64,000 bases of DNA from Cyanobacteria bacterium REEB459 (GCA_018970085.1 JAGWXD010000008.1:18490-82489), one strand, 5' to 3'; shown: positions 1 through 9,214, numbered from the stretch's first letter. The notes: generated by a model from the letters alone, not told the origin. Made by a program: numbers and translations.

Positions 1-308
1 TGGTCGGAGGAGGGAGGAGGCGCGGTCGTTGGCCCCGGGGAGGGCTCATAGAACCCCTGGGGACTGTAGCGGTACCGGTCTTCTGCACCGCTCCTGCCAG
101 GACGACGATTGATGCCCAGCAGGAGATTTAACAGTAGGGTCGTGAGGGCACCCAGGGCGATCGCCCCCAATAGCCAGACCCCCACCGGTAAAACCGGAAA
201 ACGCCCCCCCAGGAAAATCAGCGGCAGGGTCACACTGGTATTTTGCAGGGTGAGGAGTAGTACCAGGCCCGATGCGATCAACACAAAAATAGGGCGCACC
301 ATAGCCAT
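1..308 (-). CDS. LapA-like (DUF1049) small membrane protein, C-terminus cut by window edge
   Basis: The leftward frame starts at ATG 308 (MAMVRPIFVLIASG...) and runs off the left edge. It shows two hydrophobic segments, about residues 5-22 and 40-62, joined by a short loop (TLQNTSVTLPLIFLGG), then a charged, proline-rich tail. The 'QN...V.L.F' pattern after the first helix and the two-helix hairpin fit the LapA/DUF1049 domain family, whose cyanobacterial members have no settled function. It begins 5 bp after the stop of ubiX on the same strand, so the two are probably co-transcribed. A bicistronic link is inferred; the family call is by pattern only. Confidence 0.6.
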   Translation of the reverse strand, partial: MAMVRPIFVLIASGLVLLLTLQNTSVTLPLIFLGGRFPVLPVGVWLLGAIALGALTTLLLNLLLGINRRPGRSGAEDRYRYSPQGFYEPSPGPTTAPPPSSD

Positions 309-312
309 AGAC

Positions 313-990
313 TTAATCCTCTAGAAGGGGAGTTGGAACCGGGTCGGACCCAGCTGGCTGGAGTTCGTGGGGAAGATGCCCCTGCCAGCGCTGTAGAGCC
401 CCGCAGTCAATATCAAGTTGATCGAGGGCGCGAGCTATAACGAAATCTACCAGATCCTCAACCGTTTGGGGATGGTGATACCAGGCTGGAATAGCAGGCA
501 CTACCCGGACTCCGGCCTCAGCTAAGGCCACTAAGTTACGTAAATGGATCAGGCTAAAGGGAGTTTCCCGAGGCACAATCACCAGGCGGCGACCCTCCTT
601 AATCTGAACATCGGCGGCTCGCTCTAACAGGTCAGAGCTAATGCCAACCGCCAATCGGGCCACAGTGCTCATGCTGCAGGGAATGATCACCATGCCGGCA
701 GTGCGTCTTGACCCACTGGCAATGGAGGCCCCCACATCAGCCCAGGCGTGACAGCGCAATTGACCAGCTTCAGGGACACCAGCCTGCTGCCGCCAGAAGG
801 CAACCTGGGCATCGGGTGCCAGGGGTAGGGTAATACCGGTCTCTGCCCGCCAGACCATCGCTGTAGCCTTAGAGGCAACCAAATCAACGCTCCAGCCAGC
901 CTTAAGCAGATATTGGAGGGTACGGACAGCGTAGATTTGACCAGAGGCTCCGGTTACTCCCAGCACCAAAGGATAGTTAAGGTTGGTCAT
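313..990 (-). CDS. ubiX: Flavin prenyltransferase UbiX
   Basis: 225 residues, the usual UbiX length plus a short tail. The N-terminus has the flavin-binding turn GVTGASGQIY (residues 11-20), and near residue 104 the PCSMSTVA segment contains the conserved Ser that contacts FMN/DMAP. UbiX uses dimethylallyl phosphate to prenylate FMN, making the cofactor for UbiD-type decarboxylases. In cyanobacteria this supports decarboxylation steps such as those in plastoquinone or other aromatic pathways; the partner decarboxylase is not in this window. The gene follows the RNB exoribonuclease gene by about 75 bp on the same strand and precedes the LapA-like gene by 5 bp. Confidence 0.92.
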   Translation of the reverse strand: MTNLNYPLVLGVTGASGQIYAVRTLQYLLKAGWSVDLVASKATAMVWRAETGITLPLAPDAQVAFWRQQAGVPEAGQLRCHAWADVGASIASGSRRTAGMVIIPCSMSTVARLAVGISSDLLERAADVQIKEGRRLVIVPRETPFSLIHLRNLVALAEAGVRVVPAIPAWYHHPQTVEDLVDFVIARALDQLDIDCGALQRWQGHLPHELQPAGSDPVPTPLLED

Positions 991-1064
991 CGCCGGAACC
1001 GGGGAAAGAATCGGAGCTGATAGGGGCCGTAGGGGGTGAGCAGGGAGGTGGCTATAGATCCAGC

Positions 1065-3482
1065 TTACCCATTCTCGTAATCCCCTGGCTCGTCGCCAGG
1101 AGTCGGTTCAGGCGCTTGGCTGTCGTAGTGATTGTCATCGTAGCTACTGGCCTCCGCTGCCTCTTCCTCTGTCAGGTGGCTACCGCCCCCTACTGCCACC
1201 AGGTCAATTTGCTGACGGTAGTAGTCTACACTTTTAACCTGAACGTCTACTTGATCGCCTAGGCGATACTGCTGGCTGTTTTTACGGCCCACTAGCTTTT
1301 GCTGCCGGGCCCGGTACTCGTACCAGTCATCCTTGAGGGAGCTCACGTGCACCAGACCCTCCACCAGCAGGTCCTCGATTTCGACAAAAAATCCGTAGGA
1401 CTGAACTCCGGTGATCAGACCATGGAAGATTTCACCAGTGTGGGAGCGCATAAACTCGGCTTTTTTTAGGCCCTCCAGGTCAGACTCTGCTTCTTGAGCC
1501 AAGCGCTCTCGCTCGGTCAGATGAATGGCCAATCGCCCCAGATCGTCTTCTAGATCGTGGTGCAGATCGGGGGGCAACACGTTCCAGCTTACCTGGCCAT
1601 GGCAGGAGCTATGGTGCAGATTAACGACTTCCTTAGACCGGGTGGTACGGCGATCTCGACCTGAGGCAAAGACCGCATGGAGAATGCGTTGGGTGAGTAG
1701 ATCGGCATAGCGGCGAGAGGGGGAGGTGAAATGGGTGTAGCCCTCCGTCAGGGCCAGGCCAAAATGAAGATCGGGATGGGTGCTGTAGAGGGCTGGTTGA
1801 ATGGTTTCCAACAGCAGGTAGGTGAGAATTTTCTCGGCGCTGGAGGTGGCAAACTGGTGGACGAAGTTCTGGTAGTCCTGGGGTTGGAGTTGCTCAGAAT
1901 CAATTAAGGTGAGGCTGATTTCCATATTTTCCGCCAGCTTAATTAACTCTTGAGCATCGTTTAAATCGGGGGCTCGATGCAAACGATAGAGGGCCGGGAC
2001 TGCCAGGGCCTTGAGGTGCTGGGCCACCAATTGGTTAGCCAGCAGCATGCATTCAGTCACAATGGCTCGGGCCATGCCTGCAGTTGAGACCACCATCACC
2101 CCCAGCAGCCCCTCATCGTCATACTGAAACTTGGGCGATCGGTAGTGGGTCAGGGGGTCTTCGCTATCGGCGGGGAAATTATATTCAGGTAGTTTCAGCT
2201 CAAAGGACCCCCGCTGTAGCCGTTGCCGTTTAATGGCCTGGCTCAAATACAGCAGATTGTCCACCAGGTCAAAGGTTGACTCTAGCCCAGCCAGGGCTTG
2301 TAGATCTAGGCCCAGGGCAGTCACCGCCTCGGGGTTATCCCGTTCTAGCACAGCCTGGGCCTGCTGATAGGTGATCTGATGATCTACCTTAATGACGGTA
2401 GGTTGAATCTCGTAGTCAAGGATTTCACCTCTGTCATCTAGGTTAATTAGCACCGACAGAGCTAGCCGTTCTTGACCTGGACTCAGACAACCCAGTTCTT
2501 CCACCAGCACTGGGGGTAACATGGGCACCGTTTGATCCCCTAGGTAAACCGCAGTCCCCCGTCTGGCCGCTTCTTGATCAATGGGGGAATGGGCGGTAAC
2601 GTAGGGGGCGATATCGGCGATGTGAATGCCCAGACGCCAGCGATCGCTGGCATCTTTTTCCAGGCTTAGGGCATCGTCAATGATCTGGGTATGGGGTGCG
2701 GTAATAGCCAGAGTAGGCAGCTTACGCAAATCTAGCCGACCCTTTAAATCAGTCCGGCGGACCCGGGTCGGCAACTCCGCTGCTGCCGCCATCACCGTTT
2801 CAGAAAAACGACGCGGTAGGTCATGCTTGCAATAAACAATATCAATGTCGGAGGCAGTCTCTGCATCGCTACCTAGCACCTGGGCCACCCGACCCTGGGG
2901 CGGGTCTTGCCCCAGGGGATAGCGCAGGATTTCAATATGGGCGAGTTGGTCGACTGCTGTGTTGAGATCCAGACCATTGGCTAGCAGTTGCAGCTCAAAC
3001 AATAATCGATCATCGAGAGGTACCGCCCGATATTCACCCTGCTGCTGTTTTACCCGGGCTAGCACCGAGGCATTGGCCCGCTCTAAAATCAACTGCACCT
3101 CTCCCTCGGGACTACGGCGACCGACCCCCTCTTTGGTGACTTTGACCAGCACCCGATCGCCATTCCAGGCTGTACTTAAGTGACTTTCTCGGACATAGAT
3201 ATCTTCGCTACCTTCTTGATCCTGGATGGCAAAGCAAAAGCCTTTGCTGGAACAGCGCAGCTTACCTTCTACTAAATTATCGGTGACCTGGCGACGATAC
3301 TTGCCCCGGTCCTTGACCAGAATACCTAGCCGTTCCAGGGCGTCAACGGCAATTTGAAGCTCCCGCTGGCTATTATCACTGCTACAGTGCAGCTTCTTTT
3401 CCAGGTTTTTGAGGGTAAGGGTTTTGTCCTTGGCAAAGCTGGCCAGTAATGCGGCGATCGAAAATTCCATGTAGCGATTCAT
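1065..3482 (-). CDS. RNase II/RNase R family protein (RNB domain) with altered metal site; Zam-like or RNase R
   Basis: 805 residues. The order is an N-terminal winged-helix/cold-shock-like part (1-200), an RNB catalytic domain (about 245-600) and a C-terminal S1 RNA-binding domain (about 690-770, GEIFHGLITGVQSYGFFVEIEDLLVEGLVHV). The RNB hallmark normally reads D-x5-D-x-D-D. Here residues 260-272 read ITAPHTQIIDDAL, so the last two Asp (269, 270) remain but the first two positions are Thr261 and Ile267. The family degrades RNA 3'-5'. The loss of two metal ligands raises doubt about activity and resembles what might be expected of a divergent paralogue such as the cyanobacterial Zam protein. 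It lies upstream of ubiX. An acidic tail (TEEEAAEASSYDDNHYDSQ) ends the protein. Confidence 0.85.
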   Translation of the reverse strand: MNRYMEFSIAALLASFAKDKTLTLKNLEKKLHCSSDNSQRELQIAVDALERLGILVKDRGKYRRQVTDNLVEGKLRCSSKGFCFAIQDQEGSEDIYVRESHLSTAWNGDRVLVKVTKEGVGRRSPEGEVQLILERANASVLARVKQQQGEYRAVPLDDRLLFELQLLANGLDLNTAVDQLAHIEILRYPLGQDPPQGRVAQVLGSDAETASDIDIVYCKHDLPRRFSETVMAAAAELPTRVRRTDLKGRLDLRKLPTLAITAPHTQIIDDALSLEKDASDRWRLGIHIADIAPYVTAHSPIDQEAARRGTAVYLGDQTVPMLPPVLVEELGCLSPGQERLALSVLINLDDRGEILDYEIQPTVIKVDHQITYQQAQAVLERDNPEAVTALGLDLQALAGLESTFDLVDNLLYLSQAIKRQRLQRGSFELKLPEYNFPADSEDPLTHYRSPKFQYDDEGLLGVMVVSTAGMARAIVTECMLLANQLVAQHLKALAVPALYRLHRAPDLNDAQELIKLAENMEISLTLIDSEQLQPQDYQNFVHQFATSSAEKILTYLLLETIQPALYSTHPDLHFGLALTEGYTHFTSPSRRYADLLTQRILHAVFASGRDRRTTRSKEVVNLHHSSCHGQVSWNVLPPDLHHDLEDDLGRLAIHLTERERLAQEAESDLEGLKKAEFMRSHTGEIFHGLITGVQSYGFFVEIEDLLVEGLVHVSSLKDDWYEYRARQQKLVGRKNSQQYRLGDQVDVQVKSVDYYRQQIDLVAVGGGSHLTEEEAAEASSYDDNHYDSQAPEPTPGDEPGDYENG

Positions 3483-3639
3483 TCCTACCTATTCTTGGGC
3501 GTACTGGGGGGATGACCTGCCCTGCCCAAAGCTTGCCATAGACCAGACAAAACAGATCATTTATTCATCCTGCCCCTATTAGTCTCTCAATAAATGACTC
3601 TCTCGCAAAGCTTTTTGTCAATAGAGAGTAACGGTTTGT

Positions 3640-3696
3640 AAAAATTGTCTAGCCCCAAGCCCGATCCCCAGAGCCGATCGCCGCCGGGCTAGACAA
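3640..3696 (-). terminator. Likely Rho-independent terminator of phoU
   Basis: Read leftward, an 11-bp perfect inverted repeat (TTGTCTAGCCC with GGGCTAGACAA, 3645-3655 and 3686-3696) is followed by a run of five T (3644-3640). It lies 6 bp past the phoU stop. The 30-nt loop is long, but contains further GC-rich self-complementary sequence, so an internal helix is likely. Confidence 0.6.
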
Positions 3697-3701
3697 GCTG
3701 A

Positions 3702-4358
3702 CTAGGAGCGTTCACCGGTGACAATATAGGCCACCCGCTTACCGATGTTGGTGGCGTGATCAGCGATGCGTTCCATGTAGCGAATGGCCAAGACCAGTAA
3801 AACCGTTGGTTCCACAGAGCCTGCCAGGTTAGATTGATGGGCCAGGCAGGTATAGAGGTGGTCGTAATCTGCATCTACCAGGTCGTCTTTTTCTTTGATT
3901 TTAAGTCCAGATTCTGCGTCTAGATCGGACAGGGCTAGCAGACTCATGGCCACCATGGAACGGCAGCGGTCTAGCATAACCTGCACCTGGCCCATGAGCG
4001 GCGGAACGGGGTAGGGGAACAGTTTAACGGATATCTCGCCGAGATCCTTGGCGTAATCGCCAATTCGCTCCAGGTCTCGGACCATTTGAATGAAGGCGCC
4101 TACTCGCCGCAGGTCCTCGTCGGCTAGGACCTGGAGTGTAAATAAATGGATGCAGTCGACTTCGATCTGGCGGTAGAACCGGTCCACCTGCTTATCTTGG
4201 GTTTCCAGGCGATGAACTGCATCCAGATTGCGATCGCACAGGGCATCGCGGGCCAGAACGCAGGAATTTTCCACCAGGGCTCCCATGCGTAGCAGATCGC
4301 GCTGGACCCGCAGTAACTGCCGTTCAAATTCAGTGCGTAGGGGTTGGGTTGAGGTCAC
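3702..4358 (-). CDS. phoU: Phosphate signalling complex accessory protein PhoU
   Basis: 218 residues, the standard PhoU length, forming the two tandem three-helix PhoU repeats. The signature sequences are RRVGAFIQMVRDLERIGDYAKDL (first repeat, about 85-107) and AIRYMERIADHATNIGKRV (second repeat, about 190-208), whose acidic E/D positions bind metal clusters. PhoU links the Pst transporter to the PhoR/PhoB-type (SphS/SphR in cyanobacteria) two-component system and restrains Pho gene expression when phosphate is plentiful. Here it is alone, more than 55 kb from the pst genes at the right end of the window. No Pho box of repeated CTTAACCT type was seen directly upstream. Confidence 0.93.
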   Translation of the reverse strand: MTSTQPLRTEFERQLLRVQRDLLRMGALVENSCVLARDALCDRNLDAVHRLETQDKQVDRFYRQIEVDCIHLFTLQVLADEDLRRVGAFIQMVRDLERIGDYAKDLGEISVKLFPYPVPPLMGQVQVMLDRCRSMVAMSLLALSDLDAESGLKIKEKDDLVDADYDHLYTCLAHQSNLAGSVEPTVLLVLAIRYMERIADHATNIGKRVAYIVTGERS

Positions 4359-4591
4359 AGGCGCTTAGCAAATAGAGATTAGATGTATACCAAACATAGA
4401 GATCAGGGGGGCCGCCCGACTCCGCTAAATTAGGGGACAGAAAAGAGGGAGATATCACTTTATTGTAAAACCATTAACCTGTGTAACAGTTAGTGGCTCT
4501 GGCTACCCGGCTGGAGCCATCTTGATTAACAATCAGGTCTAGATAGGCTGATCGCCTTAATGATGTTTACCCTCCAGGGAGAACCGGTTTT

Positions 4592-4687
4592 ATGCCCCTT
4601 TCTGATACCCAGATCTTTATTGCCCTTGCCCTTGCTTTAGTACCTGGTATTTTGGCATTTCGGCTATCCACAGAGCTTTATAAATAG
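4592..4687 (+). CDS. psaM: Photosystem I reaction centre subunit XII (PsaM)
   Basis: A 31-residue open frame, ATG 4592 to TAG 4687, beginning MPLSDTQIF and ending [10 protein letters not shown]. The start (M-x-LSDTQI), the single hydrophobic helix and the invariant FRLSTELYK end match cyanobacterial PsaM, so the assignment is firm despite the size. A GGGAGAA-like ribosome site (4577-4583) lies 8 bp upstream. PsaM is a one-helix PSI subunit at the trimer interface side. It stands alone between leftward phoU and leftward pyk, with its own terminator downstream (4798-4826). The 233-bp region before it holds its promoter; no other gene is seen there. Confidence 0.93.
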   Translation: MPLSDTQIFIALALALVPGILAFRLSTELYK

Positions 4688-4797
4688 GTTAAGTTCCTGC
4701 CCTCTGCACCCAGCCCTTGGTCAGTTTTCTGGCCAAGAGCCCGAATCAGCGGCCAGGCCGAGGATAGCCCTGAATAAAATAAAAACCTATTGTTGTG

Positions 4798-4826
4798 AAA
4801 CCCTGACAAATCTTGTCAGGGTTTTT
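4798..4826. terminator. Bidirectional terminator between psaM and pyk
   Basis: Perfect stem CCCTGACA (4801-4808) with TGTCAGGG (4814-4821), extended by AAA/TTT pairs, loop AATCT, followed by TTTTT on the + strand and by TTT on the - strand. It sits between convergent psaM and pyk and could stop both. Confidence 0.85.
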
Positions 4827-4843
4827 ACCTTAGCTGATTAGCC

Positions 4844-6652
4844 CTAGAGGCCGCTAACCATGGGGTCATGCTTGGCCGCCCCCGTTGCTCCGGCATAAAT
4901 CAGTCCTCGCCGGGTATCAAGGGTGAGAATCGCCCCATCTCGAATGATTTCTGTGGCGTTTTTTACCCCCACAATCACCGGCACTCCCAGGCGCAGACCA
5001 ATCACGGCGGCATGGCTGGTGAGACTGTCGTCTTCGGTAATAATTCCCCGAGACCGGCGGATTGCATCGACGAAATCGGCACTGGTGTGGGAAACTACGA
5101 GAATTTCCCCATCGTTAAAATTGCTGACTTCCAGGCTACTGTGGGCCACCCTGGCTCGCCCGCTGACGGAGGCCTCGCCAATGCCAACCCCGCGACCCAG
5201 CACCGCCGTCACCACATCTACTTTGATTAAATCGGTAGAGCCCGACACGCCATGGAGGGTGCCTGCGGTCAATACCACCAGATCGCCATCCTGGAGCATA
5301 CCCTTTTCCTGGGCGACCCCCATGGCCGCTTGAAAGGTTTGATTAGTAGAGGGTAAATCCAACACCAGTAAGGGGCGCACTCCCCAAACCAGTTGTAGCT
5401 GGCGAGCCACACCAACCTGGGGAGTCACCGCTAAAATCGGCGTCTGGGGCCGATATTTAGACACATTGCGGGCAGTGGCACCACTTTTAGTCAGGGTCAT
5501 GATGGCGGCAGCATTGAGTTGGGTGGCAATGCGACTGACCGCCTGACTGATGGCGTTGGGAATGGAGTAGACACCAGTGCTGATGCGATCGCCCCTAATC
5601 ATCCCCTCCTGCTCCGTGCGCACGGCAACTCTGGCCATGGTCGCTACGGCCTCTACCGGAAACTTACCCACCGCGGTCTCATTGGATAGCATCACCGCAT
5701 CGGTACCATCGAGAATGGCATTGGCAATATCAGAGACCTCAGCCCGGGTAGGACGCGGGTTAGACACCATGCTATCGAGCATTTGGGTAGCCGTAATAAC
5801 GGGGATACCAAGGGAATTGGCGGTTAAAATCAGCCGTTTCTGCAAAATCGGCACTTCTTCGGCGGGCAGCTCCACCCCCAAATCGCCCCGGGCTACCATG
5901 ACACCATCTGACAGCGACAGGATTGCGTCCATCTGCTCGATCGCCTCATGCTTTTCGATTTTGACGATAACTGGTACATGTTTACCAGCGCTGGCAATAA
6001 TTTCCTTGATTTCTAGCACATCCTGAGGGTTGCGAACAAAACTCAGGGCAACCCAATCCACCCCCTGGTTTAGACCAAACAGCAGATCTTCCCGGTCCTT
6101 ATCGGTAAGAGCCTTAATCGACAGGTATACCCCCGGGAAATTAACCCCTTTATTGTTGGATAGCACCCCTCCCACCAGGACCCGACAATGGAGTTCCTGA
6201 GCCTCTAGATCAACCCTTTCTACCAGCATTTCGACCCGGCCATCATCTAGCAGTACCCGGGATCCTGCTGGCACCTCTTGGGCTAATTTATCGTAGGTTA
6301 CGCAGGCTCGCTCCTGGCTGCCCACCACCTGTTCACTGGTGAGGACAAAGCTATCTCCCTTGGCCAGTTGAATCGAGCCCTGGTCGAATTTCCCTAACCG
6401 AATCTTTGGTCCTTGCAGGTCCTGCAAGATCCCCACGGGCTGGTTGAGTTCAAAGGAAACCTGGCGAATTAGACGAATACTACGCTGGTGGTCATCGTGA
6501 CTGCCATGGGAGAAGTTGAGGCGCAAGGTGGTGGCTCCAGCCTCAATCAGGGCCCTCAGAACCTCAGAACTTTGGGTAGCTGGACCAATGGTGGCAACAA
6601 TTTTAGTGCGGCGACAGTTATGGGGCAGAAGGGTAGGTGGCATAAATGACAT
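4844..6652 (-). CDS. pyk: Pyruvate kinase with C-terminal phosphohistidine-like domain
   Basis: About 602 residues if started at ATG 6652 (MSFMPPTLLPHNCRRTKIVATIGPAT); a GTG 11 codons upstream (6685) and an ATG 3 codons downstream (6643) are alternatives. The barrel carries RTKIVATIGPAT, LRLNFSHG, the metal and substrate region LQDLQGPKIRLG, the active-site Lys segment IIVKIE, and MVARGDLGVELP. After the pyruvate kinase C domain an extra module (about 505-595, GRARVAHSSLEV...TSADFVDAIRRSRGIITEDDSLTSHAAVIGLRLGVPVIVGV) matches the PEP-utilising mobile domain with its TxxDSxTSHAA motif. This added domain is common in cyanobacterial and Bacillus pyruvate kinases. It makes ATP and pyruvate from PEP and ADP in the cytosol. 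Confidence 0.95.
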   Translation of the reverse strand: MSFMPPTLLPHNCRRTKIVATIGPATQSSEVLRALIEAGATTLRLNFSHGSHDDHQRSIRLIRQVSFELNQPVGILQDLQGPKIRLGKFDQGSIQLAKGDSFVLTSEQVVGSQERACVTYDKLAQEVPAGSRVLLDDGRVEMLVERVDLEAQELHCRVLVGGVLSNNKGVNFPGVYLSIKALTDKDREDLLFGLNQGVDWVALSFVRNPQDVLEIKEIIASAGKHVPVIVKIEKHEAIEQMDAILSLSDGVMVARGDLGVELPAEEVPILQKRLILTANSLGIPVITATQMLDSMVSNPRPTRAEVSDIANAILDGTDAVMLSNETAVGKFPVEAVATMARVAVRTEQEGMIRGDRISTGVYSIPNAISQAVSRIATQLNAAAIMTLTKSGATARNVSKYRPQTPILAVTPQVGVARQLQLVWGVRPLLVLDLPSTNQTFQAAMGVAQEKGMLQDGDLVVLTAGTLHGVSGSTDLIKVDVVTAVLGRGVGIGEASVSGRARVAHSSLEVSNFNDGEILVVSHTSADFVDAIRRSRGIITEDDSLTSHAAVIGLRLGVPVIVGVKNATEIIRDGAILTLDTRRGLIYAGATGAAKHDPMVSGL

Positions 6653-6935
6653 CAACAGAACAGTAGGAGAAAAAGGCGACTCCACCCAACTCTAAAAGAA
6701 GATGGCCGTTGGAACAGCCCCAAAATACACCAGAAATCGGGTCACCAGTAGTTAGTCAGCCAGACTTAAGGACTAAAGCACCGATCAGTAAGAATTCTAA
6801 CCTCCATTGCGCTACAACCATCCCCTTGGCGGACCATCTAAATTCAATTTTTTCCTGAGGAGCTGTCACAAAACTTTATTATTAGGGCGTGGTAACGTAT
6901 ACTACCGGAAACATGGTGTGTAGGAGCAAGGCGAC

Positions 6936-7823
6936 ATGTCGGTGGCAGCTGAGCCCCTGACGATGCGGAAAACCGTTCCCTCCGAGTTATTAAAGACCGA
7001 GGGAGGACTGAGCGTTGATGCGCTTATGTTTATGGCATCGGCAGGGCTAATTACCCTTTCTACCCTAGGCTACTTTCTCTGGGGCTGGGCGGGTTGGTGT
7101 GTGTTTTTAATGAACGTACTCTCCCTCCATCTGGCGGGTACGGTGATCCATGATGCTTCCCACAACTCAGCCCATCGCCATCGTCTGGTGAATGCCGTGC
7201 TGGGTCACGGCAGTGCTTTGATTTTGGGCTTCTCCTTTCCTGTGTTCACCCGGGTGCACTTGCAACACCACGCCCATGTTAATGATCCCGATAATGACCC
7301 CGACCACTTTGTTTCCACCGGCGGCCCCCTGTGGTTAATTGCAGCTCGTTTTTTCTACCACGAGATTTATTTCTTTAAGCGTCAGTTGTGGCGAAATTGG
7401 GAGCTGCTGGAGTGGTTTTTGGGACGTTTTGCGGTGGCTGCTCTGGTTTTTACGGCATGGAAATTTGATTTTCTGGGCTATATTTTCAATTTCTGGTTTT
7501 CTCCAGCGCTGGTGGTGGGTATCGCCCTGGGATTATTTTTTGATTATTTGCCCCATCGCCCTTTTCAAGAGCGAGATCGCTGGAAAAATGCTCGGGTTTA
7601 TCCCGGTGCTATTTTAAACATTTTGATTATGGGCCAGAACTATCATTTGGTTCACCATCTCTGGCCCTCTGTGCCCTGGTATAAGTACAAATCCACCTAC
7701 GAAGTCATGCAACCCTTGCTGGATTCTAAGGGTTCACCCCAGTCTCTGGGGTTACTACAGGTCAAGGATTTTTCTCACTTTCTCTATGACCTATTTTTGG
7801 GTATTCGCCTCAAGGGTCACTAG
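6936..7823 (+). CDS. crtR: Beta-carotene hydroxylase CrtR
   Basis: 295 residues. It is a membrane di-iron hydroxylase with histidine boxes HDASHNSAH (about 72-80), HLQHHAH (about 110-116) and HHLWP (about 241-245), and four or so hydrophobic helices between them. The overall pattern matches cyanobacterial CrtR, which hydroxylates beta-carotene to zeaxanthin and deoxymyxol to myxol. ATG 6936 is preceded by GGAGCAAGGCG. It is transcribed divergently from pyk; a TATACT-type -10 (6897-6902) lies about 34 bp upstream of the start. Its 3' end overlaps the 3' end of convergent hypD by 14 bp, leaving no room for a separate terminator. Confidence 0.94.
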   Translation: MSVAAEPLTMRKTVPSELLKTEGGLSVDALMFMASAGLITLSTLGYFLWGWAGWCVFLMNVLSLHLAGTVIHDASHNSAHRHRLVNAVLGHGSALILGFSFPVFTRVHLQHHAHVNDPDNDPDHFVSTGGPLWLIAARFFYHEIYFFKRQLWRNWELLEWFLGRFAVAALVFTAWKFDFLGYIFNFWFSPALVVGIALGLFFDYLPHRPFQERDRWKNARVYPGAILNILIMGQNYHLVHHLWPSVPWYKYKSTYEVMQPLLDSKGSPQSLGLLQVKDFSHFLYDLFLGIRLKGH

Positions 7824-8940
7824 TAATTTGGGCTAGCCGACCATAGCGGTAGTAGGCTGCACAGGCCCCCTCTGATGAGACCATGCAGGCTCCCAGGGGG
7901 GTCTCAGGGGTACAGGCTGTTCCAAACACGCGACAATCCCAGGGTTTTTTCACCCCTCGAAGAATATCTCCGCAGGCACAGGCGCGATGGTCGGCTACCA
8001 GGTTGCCGGGCAAGTCAAACTGTACCTCGGCGTCATAGGCAGCCAGGCTGGATTGCAGCTTTAAACCCGATGCGGGGATGGCCCCCAGCCCTCGCCACTC
8101 AAAACTATGGCGCCGTTCAAACACTGCTGCCATGGCCTGCTGGGCAATCTGGTTGCCCTGACTTTGCACCAGCCGGCTATACTGATTTTCGACCTGGCAA
8201 CGGCCCTCTGCCAATTGTTTCAGGACCATCCACACCGATTGCAAAATATCTAAGGGCTCAAAGCCTGAAATCACCATCGGTTTACCGTAGCGGCCAGGAA
8301 TCACCTGGTAGGACTGGGTACCTGTAACCACACTGACATGCCCTGGCCCAATAAATCCATCCAGGTGCAAATCAGGATTACTCAGTAAGGCCTCTAGAGC
8401 TGGTAACACTAGCACATGGTTACTGAGTATAAAGAAATTACCGATGCCCTGGTCTTGGGCCTGGAGCAGGGTCAAGGCGGTACCAGGAGCGGTGGTTTCA
8501 AAGCCAAGGGCTAGAAACACCACCCGACGGTCGGGGTGGGCCTGGGCCAGACTGAGGGCATCTAGGGGAGAATAGACCAGGCGAATGTCTGCCCCCTGGG
8601 CTCTTGCCTCCAGCAGGGTCAACCGCCTGCCTGGAACCCGCATAGCATCGCCAAAGCTGGCCAGGATCACCGAGGGCTGCTGGGCTAGGGCGATTGCGTC
8701 ATCCATCCGGCCCCTGGGCATAATACATACAGGGCAGCCGGGGCCATGGACGAGCTCGACGGTGGCCGGCAAGAGTCGTTCCAACCCAAATTTAAAGATA
8801 GTGTGGGTGTGGCCGCCACAGATTTCCATTATTTTCAGCGGCCCGGGGCGGTCCTGGTGGATCTGGCTAGCCAGGCGATCAATCGCCTGCAGCAGGGCTC
8901 GGGCTCGCTGGGGATCTCGGAACTCATCAACGTATTGCAT
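7810..8940 (-). CDS. hypD: [NiFe]-hydrogenase maturation protein HypD
   Basis: 376 residues, the normal HypD size. It shows the EICGGHTH segment (about 41-48) with the conserved Cys involved in cyanide/Fe transfer, GPGCPVCIMP (about 67-76), GFETTAPGTALTL and a C-terminal cluster-binding region with many Cys (ACACGDILRGVKKPWDCRVFGTACTP...). HypD with HypC forms the scaffold on which the Fe(CN)2CO group is built. It starts 14 bp inside hypC (ATG 8940 against hypC stop at 8927), which indicates translational coupling. The 3' end overlaps crtR. Confidence 0.95.
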   Translation of the reverse strand: MQYVDEFRDPQRARALLQAIDRLASQIHQDRPGPLKIMEICGGHTHTIFKFGLERLLPATVELVHGPGCPVCIMPRGRMDDAIALAQQPSVILASFGDAMRVPGRRLTLLEARAQGADIRLVYSPLDALSLAQAHPDRRVVFLALGFETTAPGTALTLLQAQDQGIGNFFILSNHVLVLPALEALLSNPDLHLDGFIGPGHVSVVTGTQSYQVIPGRYGKPMVISGFEPLDILQSVWMVLKQLAEGRCQVENQYSRLVQSQGNQIAQQAMAAVFERRHSFEWRGLGAIPASGLKLQSSLAAYDAEVQFDLPGNLVADHRACACGDILRGVKKPWDCRVFGTACTPETPLGACMVSSEGACAAYYRYGRLAQITSDP

Positions 8941-9193
8941 CCGCTGTCCCCTCTGCTAAATCCAGTTGGTCCAGCAAGGCCAGGGTAGCGGCGGCTTCCT
9001 CTGGATCAAGACGATTGAGAGCGAAGCCCACATGGACCAGCACCCAGGCCCCGACATACTCTTCCAAAGCCTGGTCGCCATCTACAATGCAGCTAATATT
9101 AACCGGACGCCGCAGGCCGTTGATATCTACGATCGCTAGGTGGTGCGCGGCATCACTGATGGCTTGAATCTGGCCAGGAATACCAAGACACAT
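8927..9193 (-). CDS. hypC: [NiFe]-hydrogenase maturation chaperone HypC
   Basis: 88 residues from ATG 9193. This start is chosen because HypC needs Cys as residue 2, and the protein then begins MCLGIPGQI, the family signature. An in-frame ATG 7 codons upstream (9214), right after the hypF stop, would bury the Cys. HypC binds HypD and carries the iron ligand intermediate to the large hydrogenase subunit. The gene lies between hypF and hypD, overlaps hypD by 14 bp, and follows hypF by 21 bp. Confidence 0.93.
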   Translation of the reverse strand: MCLGIPGQIQAISDAAHHLAIVDINGLRRPVNISCIVDGDQALEEYVGAWVLVHVGFALNRLDPEEAAATLALLDQLDLAEGTADAIR

Positions 9194-9214
9194 AGGGCTT
9201 ATCCTTCGGTTCAA

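Noticed and set aside
109..324. Rightward 71-codon frame at the left end
   Set aside because: Antisense of the LapA-like gene, whose leftward frame has two clear membrane helices and good spacing after ubiX.
4473..4480. ATTAACCT as a Pho box for phoU or psaM
   Set aside because: A single half-site without the tandem 11-bp spacing seen before pstS.
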